Positions 55,638-64,000 of a stretch of DNA of 64,000 nucleotides are shown here, one piece after another. Position 1 is the stretch's first letter. Every line of letters begins with the position of its first letter. This stretch comes from Irpex lacteus (taxonomy: Eukaryota > Basidiomycota > Agaricomycetes > Polyporales > Irpicaceae): the NCBI GenBank assembly GCA_001986395.2, contig MQVO02000021.1:372001-436000 (forward strand), given 5' to 3'. Under the pieces are notes generated by a model that was given only the letters and a program-made list of their open reading frames with translations, made no database searches and had not been told where the DNA came from. The position numbers and the translations under genes were made by a program.

Positions 55638-56254
55638 CTACCCAACCCACCCCCCCGGAACCCTCCTCGTCAATCCAATCCTCGCCGCAAGCTGCCTCGC
55701 CTGCATAGCCCTCAACTGCTTCGACCTAAACAACACCACCCCCACCGCGATCAACGCAATCACGACGTTGCACGCTAAGAACTCGTAGAAGTCCCCGCGC
55801 TCCTTTTCGACGATTCGTCCGCAGGACTCCCAGGCGGGGATTTCGCCTATGTGCTCGGATTGGTGTGTTGAAGGGGGGTGGTCGTGAGGTTGTTGGAGGG
55901 AGTTGGGAGAGGAAGGGGAGGAGGAGGAGGGTGTGCAGTGCATGAGGCGGCGGTTGCCGAATGGTTGGCAGAAGGGTTCGTTTAGCTATATGATACGAGT
56001 AGTTGAGTGTTCGTCTTGTGTAGTCATGTATAATGAAGTCGACGTACCGCATCGTCTGGACAAGGCTCACAAGTCCCAAACGGCACACACACTAGCTGGG
56101 ATTCATCATTTGACGATGGGGTGTCTTGTCTTGACTGTGCGAGGGCGAAGAGGGTAGGTACAACTAGGATATATAATAAGCTGTGTGACACTTAGAATGA
56201 GAGAGGACGAAGGGTTGAGAGTACGTACATGTTCCATGGCTGTATTAACAGCAT
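55638..56254 (-). CDS. JTB-like single-pass membrane protein
   Basis: Exon 1 starts at an ATG at 56254 (MLLIQPWN) and splices in phase to IVPTLFALAQSRQ, giving a plausible signal peptide. The lumenal part is Cys-rich (LVCVPFGTCEPCPDDA, then LNEPFCQPFGNRRLMHCTPS) with a Ser-rich loop. It ends EIPAWESCGRIVEKERGDFY before the transmembrane helix EFLACNVVIALIAVGVVLF and a basic cytosolic tail SKQLRAMQARQLAARIGL, with a stop near 55638. The order (signal peptide, paired cysteines, W/F-x-S-C motif, helix, R-x-x-Q-L tail) resembles the JTB family. The resemblance was judged by eye and could be to a related small ER/Golgi membrane protein. Confidence 0.62.
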
Positions 56255-57068
56255 GGTTTTCTAAACCCCACGGATTGGATTGGTTTAGTGTATACTATAG
56301 CTTTGCCAGCTGTATCAATCCTAGAACTGTGTAGTGGAAGTGCTCGAGTGAGTGAGCAGATGACCGTGACCGAGTGACGGAAGGTCTGCACAATGGGCGT
56401 CTCGCTCGACTGCCTTTTCGAGCCACTTCGTTGTCTTGGTGGCGTTCCTTTAAGCGCCGTAATAAGGTTTCCTTCGATCCACCATCATAGCAATCCTCGA
56501 GTTCATTCATTCCGAGGGACCCTTCTCGCTATACAGTCCTTCACAGATAAGCAAAGACATACACAATGACTATCTGAGTATCAACTCGATGACGACGATG
56601 CATCTGTACGTGACGCCACTAGAACGCACAGATGCACGTTGCCCTTGTTCTCAACGCGGTCCGAAGGGTAAGCCTGGATGATCCCAACCACCCTTCCTCG
56701 TGCTCATTATACCCTTTCCTTTTGTTTCGGGATTAGGTTAGGCGCGAAGTACCTCGAGCGAATGCACTCGCAGACAATGTATCAGGCACTTCGACTATCT
56801 AGTATCGAGCGCCCCTTCCCCTTCCGCGCGGTAGGTGCAATTGTTCTGAGACTTGGGGATCGTGCCGGATGTGCTGTGTGTGATGATGTAAAGATCTTCA
56901 AGGGGCGTGGTCTGCTGCTGTGAGAATAAAAAAGCGTCGTGTTGGAGAGATGTGGGGTCTTCGACGTTCGTGGTCCCCTCCTCCTTTGACGTGCCAGGCC
57001 GTGTAGAAGTCTTCGAATTCTCTTCGAAGTGTCTTACTTTTAGTGTGTTGTGGACCGTTTGAAGAGAC
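56255..57068. other. Intergenic region upstream of fungalysin
   Basis: No gene was recognised. It should contain the promoters of the JTB-like gene (-) and the fungalysin (+). Frames are below about 90 residues and show no motif. Confidence 0.5.
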
Positions 57069-59277
57069 ATGACTTGCTATCATCTTTCGATCCTTACGAC
57101 TTTCGTTCTTCTGACCATCTTTCCATTAACCTTCGTTTTCGCTGCCCCTCGACTGCACTCTCCGCATGCAGCCCACTTATTAAAGCGATCAACACATCGC
57201 TCGCATACCCTCCCGCGTGGGCTTAAAATCCACTCTTACCACCCAGTCTCTTCGTTTGAGGTACGTCGCATTGTATTACCGGATGTATTCCACGTACTCA
57301 AATCTACCGCAGACCTTCCCTGACGGGCTTGACCATCCTCTCTCCAAGCGTGCAAATACCTCGCTACAAGAGTCCGCCACTACTTTTGTTCAGCATCGTC
57401 TCAACCTCGAACCTCATGACGTCTACCTTTATTCATCTTTCGAAGGCACAAGTGCAAGGCATGCGTACATCAAGCAGCAAATCAATGGTTTTCCGGTCGC
57501 GAATGCAGTAGCGAATGTGGCTCTCAATAAGCAGGGCAAGGTCATCGTGTTTGGGTCTTCCTTCATGCATAACGGTGGGTATCATTATGTTCCACCACAT
57601 ACTCATTGTATTGATTCTGCTACAAATATCTATAGTCAAAGCTCCATCGCCGACACCGTCTATACCTGTCAATCAGGCCATAACCACAGCGGAACACCAC
57701 CTTGACGGCAAATACGATCAGACACACTACCCAGCACCGTCATTACAGTACCTTGCCAAAGAAGATGGCTCATTCGCGCTCACACATGTTTTCCATGTCA
57801 CCAACGATACCAGCGGCACATACTACGAGGCCTTTGTCGACGCTCATTCTGGAGAACTGGTTTCTGCGACTGACTTCGTGGCTCAGGCGACTGTACGTCA
57901 TGCGTCGAAATTTTTATCAAACAGCAGGTTGACCATTTACTTAGTACAGAGTGCTGCCAGTCGAGAAAGAGGTATTGACCGAAGGATTTGAAGATTTGAC
58001 GGATCCTTGGGACACTGTAGCATCTCCTTCTGGATGGCACGACGATGGGAAGACAACGGCCAACACGACTGCGTGAGTATGACTGGTATCTCTTCTTTTT
58101 TAATGACTTACACGACCATAGTGGTAATAACGTCATCACCTTTCAATCCATCCAATCCAACGTAGGATCCCAGTCAGCCTCCAACCTCCAGTTCATATAC
58201 ACCCAAGACCCGTCTCAGGACCCGACCGTCCCGGTGAATCTCAACGCAGCGCTCGTGAACGCATTTTACATAGTCAACACAGTGCACGACTTCGCCTATC
58301 GATACGGATTCACGGAACCGGCGTTCAACTTCCAGACGAACAACTTCAACAGAGGGGGTAGAGGAAACGACAGGATTACGACGTCGGTGCAGATGTCACC
58401 TGGGACGGATAATGCGTTCTTTGCTACGATGGCGGATGGGATCAACGGGCAGCTGAGGTTGTATATCTTTGATTATACGAATCCGAGGAGGGATGGTGCG
58501 TTGGAAAACGATGTGGTCGTGCATGAGGTGTGTACTTTTCATACTCTGAGAAGCAACATCGGTTGACTATGCGATGTAGGCGACTCATGGTATTACCAAC
58601 CGTCTCGTTGGTGGCGGAACAGCTTCGTGTTTGCAAACTCTGGAAGCTGGCGGCCTGGGAGAGGGATGGTCAGATGCGATGGCAGAGTGCGTTCCACTCT
58701 CATTCAAGTTGTTTCACGCACTAATCATTACCTGACGACGTTTAGCTGGGTCCACCAGACGTCTTCAACGATCAAGGATTTTGTAGTCGGTGCGTACGTC
58801 AAGAACGACCCTGCAGGCCTACGCTCTCATCCCTATTCCACGAACAATGATACCAACCCTCTTACCTATTCGTCTGTCGCCACTCGAACTGAGGTGCACG
58901 ATATTGGCGAAATCTGGGCGAATATCCTGCATAATCTTCTCGCTGCACTTGTTGGTGCCCACGGCTTTACCGCAGATGCACGAATAAATCCCTCGTGAGT
59001 GCCCTCACGCGTTCTGCTCTGGAAGGAATTGTGACACTGAACGCTCAACAGCTCCAGCGCGGGCAACGTTGTTTTCATGCACCTCTTCATGGACTCCCTA
59101 TCCCTTCTACCATGCAACCCTACCTTCGTAAACGCGCGAGACGCTTGGATACAAGCCGACGTTAATCGATACCAGGGCGCAAATAAGTGTTCTCTGTGGA
59201 ATGTCTTCGCTAGCCGAGGCATGGGTAGCAAAGCTGCTAATTATACGAACGATTTAACCGTCCCTCAGGGATGCTGA
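57069..59277 (+). CDS. Secreted fungalysin metalloprotease (peptidase family M36)
   Basis: An extracellular zinc endopeptidase made as a prepro-enzyme. The start MTCYHLSILTTFVLLTIFPL gives a signal peptide ending near FVFAAPRLH. The propeptide (FTP-like) includes LSKRANTSLQESATTFVQHR, HAYIKQQINGFPVANAVANV and ALNKQGKVIVFGSSF, then LTHVFHVTNDTSGTYYEAF and VDAHSGELVSATDFV. The catalytic domain contains PVNLNAALVNAFYIVNTVHD, FAYRYGFTEPAFNFQTNNF and GNDRITTSVQMSPGTDNAFF. The zinc motif HEATH is split by an intron, and the third-ligand region is GLGEGWSDAMAE. It ends CNPTFVNARDAWIQADVNRY and ASRGMGSKAANYTNDLTVPQ, with a stop at 59275-59277. Length and order are normal for M36. It is probably used for protein degradation outside the cell. 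Confidence 0.92.
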
Positions 59278-59550
59278 TCCAGTATACCATTCACAGGTTA
59301 TTATATACCAATCTTCGACTTCATATACCACAATGCGTTGCTTAGTTCGTTCTTCGATCCCGTACATTGTCACTTCGTCATACTGTTACACGTTTCCTGC
59401 CAGATTTCCAAACAGTGCTTTCTGTGTATTCCAATGCGCAATCCAATTATAACTTCGGGAATCCAAATGCGCTACGATCGTGCATAAATTCGTTAGCAGC
59501 TCTTCAGCTTTCGAGGCATAAAATACGCTTACATCGTTTGAGAGAAGACA

Positions 59551-62500
59551 TTACTCGACCAACAGCCCGTCTTGAGACATGATGCGCACAGCCGCTCCGG
59601 GAATGGTCATTACGGGAGCGAATTCGATAGTGAAAGCCTTCGCGCCCTGCTTCGCCGCTTTGATTCTACACAGCGCTCCGAATGCCATAGCCCACGCGAA
59701 GTTCGGAGCCCTCCTATACGCGTAGGAAGCTCGCAGTGCCTCGAGGGCGTTCATCCCGGTCAGCAGAGGGCATTCCGTGGGATCTGGTCCGTTCATGTAC
59801 ATCTTCGCAATCACGAGCTTCTCTTTGTTCTCGTCTACGCGCTTCGCCTTCTTCTCGTTCTTTGTCGTCTCCGAACTCTTGTTGGTGAATATCTTCTTCC
59901 ACATTTTGTTCCACATGTCAACGCAGTCTTCCACGTGAGCTTTGACTTTCGCGACCTCCTCCTCGTACTGTGGGAGCCTGACTTTGGAGGCTTGGTCCCA
60001 AAGTTGGGTGAGATCGGTGTCGCACACGGCGAAGCTCTGCTTGAGGCCGTCGTATTGCTTGAGGAGTGCGCGTTGGATTTTCCCACCCTCCTTTCTCAGC
60101 TCGTCTAAGATGAAAGGTTCCTCCACCACTCGCTCGTTTTGGGCCAATGTGTCGTTGTCTGGCCCTCCAAAACACGCCGGCTGCCTCCACCCGTCCCGCT
60201 TCCTGTCTGCTGCAAAGACGCTCTCTTTGAGCACCAGACCGGACTTGCGCGAGTCGAGGATGGTGGTAAACCTAGGACCGAAGTCAGCATAAACTGCAGG
60301 CGGACAAAGGTAATTTAACTGACATGAACGCATTTCGGATAGTGTTTCGGTGATCATAGCCGTATTTCCAGATGGTGTTCTCGTGGAACATCGAGTACAA
60401 ACCAGTTTTTGAGTCGGAAAAACCGGTAAGAAGGTGTCCCCGGAGCATCAAGTCTGCGTCATCGCTACGGTGCATGTCCTCGAGCACCCTTCCGACCGTG
60501 GGCACCGAGCCCAGAGGCTCAAAGTTCTCCATGAGGTCGTCCGGCTCCCGGACCATAGCAGGCTGCTGGAAAGAATCAACGAGTTCGCGGTCCCAGATGC
60601 AGACAGCGGTATCTGCACATAAAAACATAAAATGAGTGAAGTGACAAGGCCTACCAATAGAACGCATGCATACCCCCATCGACATCTGCAAAGACCTTCA
60701 TAAGAAAGATAGTTCATCACGATACGTCCCGTCTACTTACCGCCTCCAGCCAACATGCTCGGTAAAGACTCTTCACCAGCTACGGGCACGACGATGACGT
60801 CTACGTAGTGTGCAAGCTCTGGTAGATATACCGCCACGACCTGCGTATGTCCCTGGTTAATACCCAAGTATACCCCATGTGCGTTGATCCTCACCTTCTG
60901 TACGTCTGATGCGACTCGTGCGGGGTTGCGGAAAATCTAGTACGATACGTACGTAAGTCGAGGCGGATAATGGATGAACGGTAGCTAGAGTTGAAAGGTA
61001 AAACTCACCAGTACATCACCAAGTATCGTGCGTGCATCGGCCTCTACCAGTGGGTCCTTGAGGTACTGAGTAGAGGTAAAATGGATTTCTCCAGGCTCGA
61101 GCAGGCCAGTCGGATCTGAGATGACTCTCCGGTGAATAAGACTGCAGAGACATAAGCGAAGCAGCGTACCCGGAATGATAAACGCTTCAGCTGACGCGGG
61201 TACCGTGATATGATACTCAAGTACAGCCTTCTTCATCGTCTCTTCAACAAGTCGCCTAAGGTCCCCGTAGAGCTTCCCATCTTGCAGAGGTGAGAATCCC
61301 GCCTGCAAGCGATCCATCACGCCCTCCGCGATAGTGATGGGGGGCGTGTCAAGTGAAGCGGACGAAGACGAAGACGGGTCGTCCACATCTTCAACACCAT
61401 TGCCATCCGATTCGTCACCGTAGTCACGTCTCCTGGATAATCCGCTCGCGCGTTCCATTCCATTCGCAATACGCTCGATCCTCTGCGGGGTGACTCCAGA
61501 AATCTTGTTCACAGCGTTCCAAAGGAGTGGCATCGCATTCGCTACGTTCCACTGAGTAAGAGGCTCAATCTCTCGACGCAAGCCTTCTTCCATGCGCTTG
61601 ACGAGGGTTTCTAGTGGGACGCCGTTGTGGTGGAAGTTGATTACCGTGCCTCTCGAAAGGCGGGAAGGCGTCCACACTCGCGCAGGTGCGACGAGATCAA
61701 AAATCAGGTGGGCTGGGTGTAAGCCCTCGAGAACACCCCCTGGCCTTACCAAATGGATCTTCTGTTGGGACTTGCGAATCCAAATCATCGGAGGCTCGTC
61801 CAGAGACATATGCTCGGGGTGCAGAGCCCATACGCCCTTCGACCCTAGTATACGTCCTTGTACGGCCGTCGTGCGCTCGATGAACCCCAGCTGGCGGCTG
61901 ATAGCGAGAAGCCCACTGGCGTTCATAAAGCCGCAGCCATCCGTGTAAATCTTGTTTGTAGGCGCAGGTCCATCGGCGTGAGGCGCATCTGCGTGATGTT
62001 CAGAGATTAAATAAGATTATCCTGTCCTTCGTACTGCGACTTACACAGATCGTCGATGATTTCGATATTCTCGGGTTTGAACTGAAGGATAGGGATAGAT
62101 GTCGAGAGCCCGAGATCGAACCGAGTCGTCCATTTGTTGATTTTCTGAAAATATAGCACGGTAAATGAAGACAGGGATCATCCATGGATTATGGCTCGTT
62201 ACTTACCTGCTTCTGATTGAGGTCCATTGGATTGTACCACCTTACCAACGCCTCCAACGACATACGGTGCTGGTCTCCTTCCCTGCAATCAGCCTCGCGC
62301 TCGTAATCCTCGTCAGTCTCGACAAAATGCAACTTCCGATCCTTTACCGCGAAAGCGACAAATACCCTCCCACATAATACAAACTTCTGCGCGAGGAGCT
62401 CCTTAAGCTTCTTGAGATCCAAGTCATAGGACTTGGGCACTCTCATTTGCAGCAGGCGTCGCGAGCCGAGGAACCGAGCAAATCTGTGAGAGCGGCCCAT

Positions 62501-64000
62501 CTCCATAGGTTCCAGCTGAACATGAAATACTGGCTGCTCCTTCTTGTTGCTCGACGTCTGTTCGCACGGAACGAGCTTGACGATCTGTTGGATTTTGCCT
62601 CCATACCAGTTCGGCTCATCCTTCCAGTCGCCTTGAAGCCCCAGCCCACGAGATTTGTTTTCCAACAAAGCCAGCTGCTCGCGATGCAGCTCCTCCCTTG
62701 AGAAGTAAGACGCTATTGAGCAAACCAAATCATGACTCAACGCGAGAATTGAACGCACCAGAGCTTAGGACGTTTAACCACTTGGGGACGTCCAAGCATG
62801 ATATCAGAGATGAACGAAGGGACTAACGACGCTTGTTTCTTCACGTCGTTCAACGCGGAGCTGATCTCCCGCGTCTTAAAGAATACGTCATCCCACTTCC
62901 ACATGCCCTTCGTAACACCTCGCGCGAGCTCATATTGAACTCCCCACGGCAGTTTGTTTGCGTCCATAAACGTCTGAGCAATCCCGTCGTGGGCGATGAC
63001 GAAATAACCGTTGTCTGCCTTGGCCAAAACAGGTCCAGAAGGTGTCAAAGAAGCTTTGCCTTTGCTTGGTGTAATGGGTTCTGTACCAATAGAGCCAGCA
63101 GGGCGGGCTGTAGCGAGAGGAGGAGAGGGGCGCACGTATTCGCTATTGTCGGAGGTTGTCCGATTAAGAGTAGATGAGCCAATTGGGGTAGTAGTAGACC
63201 GTGGGGTCATTCTTTGTACACCACTAATAGGAGACGACGAGGCTGGCTGGCTGCTGCTAATCACAGCTGGCAGTGTCGCTGCGCGAGTGAGAGTGGTTGG
63301 AGGAGCTGGCAGGCCTAGGGCAACGGCCAATCGAGCTGCGAGCCTGATATATGAGGTAGTAAGAAAGCTTTCAACAGACAGATGAAAACAACATAGCAGA
63401 CTTACCCTTCGTCTTCGTCGTCGGAGGGCGTGGTTTCGCCTGTGTCAGTGCTCGTAATGGAGGCGCTACCAAATTCAACCAAAGAGAACGATGTGCTCTC
63501 GTCGTGGTCGTCGTCCTCGATATCCGTTGGATCAAGATCGAGGTCCGAGTTCGTCTCTGACTCGGAATCCGAGTCTGGGACTTCTACTGCAAAATGGTGG
63601 TCACAATGTCGATCACGGTGTAGGACAACCAAATGGGAAACACTCACCTATCATACGACCAACTTGGGTCTGCGCTACATCGGCTACAGTTGATCTTGCT
63701 ATGGTAGTGCCTACAGCTGATATGATGAGTGTTCGATTCAACTACATCAAAAGGGGAAGCTACCAAAAGGAGAAGGCGTAGTAGACACACTTCTACGAGA
63801 GCTCGTGCCATATGACGCCGCTGATGCGGCCCGTGGTGACACATTCAACGGGTATCTCGTCCTCGCTGATACAGAGACAACTATGAACACAGTCAACGTC
63901 AAGGGGGATAATACTGTAAGAACGAGCGTACCCGCTGGCTGAATTCCGATTCTGACCGATGGGGACCGTACAACGATACGTTGGCCGTCTTGATCATCCT
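59551..64000 (-). CDS. Cellular RNA-dependent RNA polymerase (QDE-1-like), N-terminus beyond window
   Basis: Makes double-stranded RNA in fungal RNA silencing. From the right edge inward are Ser-rich and acidic low-complexity segments (SDSESETNSDLDLDPTDIED), then YFVIAHDGIAQTFMDANKLP with WGVQYELARGVTKGMWKWDD. ASYFSREELHREQLALLENK follows, then KWTTRFDLGLSTSIPILQF and the entry motif YTDGCGFMNASGLLAISRQL. Later come GCGF-to-catalytic segments with IWIRKSQQKIHLVRPGGVLE, NAHGVYLGINQGHTQVVAVY and YVDVIVVPVAGEESLPSML. The active site AGGDVDGDTAVCIWD carries the DxDGD aspartates. It is assembled from three exons, the middle one a 12-nt micro-exon (60674-60685). The C-terminal exon ends IMSQDGLLVE with a stop at 59551-59553. 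The start codon lies outside the window. Confidence 0.88.

Noticed and set aside
59572..60108. Plus-strand frame of 178 residues
   Set aside because: It is antisense to the C-terminal exon of the RNA-dependent RNA polymerase, which continues the conserved polymerase frame.
1..64000. CRISPR arrays, bacterial operons, riboswitches, rRNA genes
   Set aside because: No regularly spaced direct repeats, no rRNA sequence and no polycistronic spacing. The introns and gene families are fungal.

Overview
The window is nuclear DNA of a filamentous fungus, most likely a mushroom-forming basidiomycete (Agaricomycetes). Genes are split by many GT-AG introns of about 50-60 bp, often every 50-200 bp. The families present fit that group: fused tryptophan synthase, NCS1 permease, derlin, a DUF6534-type seven-helix protein, BTB proteins with an acidic 'SDSDLED' linker, fungalysin, and an RNA-silencing RNA-dependent RNA polymerase. 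Coordinates span first to last coding base and include introns. Splice sites were read by eye from reading phase and family conservation, with no transcript data.

Left part (1-19.5 kb): tryptophan synthase (-), an unassigned exon group (-), and a single-pass membrane protein (-). Then comes an internal tandem duplication. A complete NCS1 permease (+) faces a 5'-truncated derlin (-). About 3.5 kb later, a 5'-truncated frameshifted permease (+) faces the complete derlin (-). The spacer between the two copies holds a tRNA-like remnant, a 632-bp TA-flanked inverted-repeat element, a PD-(D/E)XK-like protein and a small unknown gene. A seven-helix DUF6534-type gene follows.

Middle part (20-41.7 kb): a minus-strand array of zinc-finger genes that end in the same RING module, each with a phase-2 intron inside the RING. 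Most start with C2H2 fingers. One instead starts with a complete PARP-type zinc finger, giving an unusual zf-PARP/RING fusion. One copy is a decayed fragment and one carries a 2-nt insertion inside the RING. Two bestrophin-like channel genes sit on the opposite strand within the array. A DUF4336 gene closes this part.

Right part (41.7-64 kb): a repeat-rich gap with a 35-bp perfect inverted repeat, three tandem BTB genes (+), a type-B carboxylesterase homologue whose nucleophile position reads Ala (-), SRP19/Sec65 (+), a JTB-like membrane protein (-), a secreted fungalysin metalloprotease (+), and an RNA-dependent RNA polymerase (-) that runs off the right edge. The catalytic core of the polymerase is encoded by a 12-nt micro-exon.

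Housekeeping genes (tryptophan synthase, derlin, SRP19, JTB-like) are interspersed with fast-evolving duplicated families (RING, BTB, bestrophin, DUF6534). The RING and BTB arrays and the derlin all belong to ubiquitin-linked families, but any joint function is inference.
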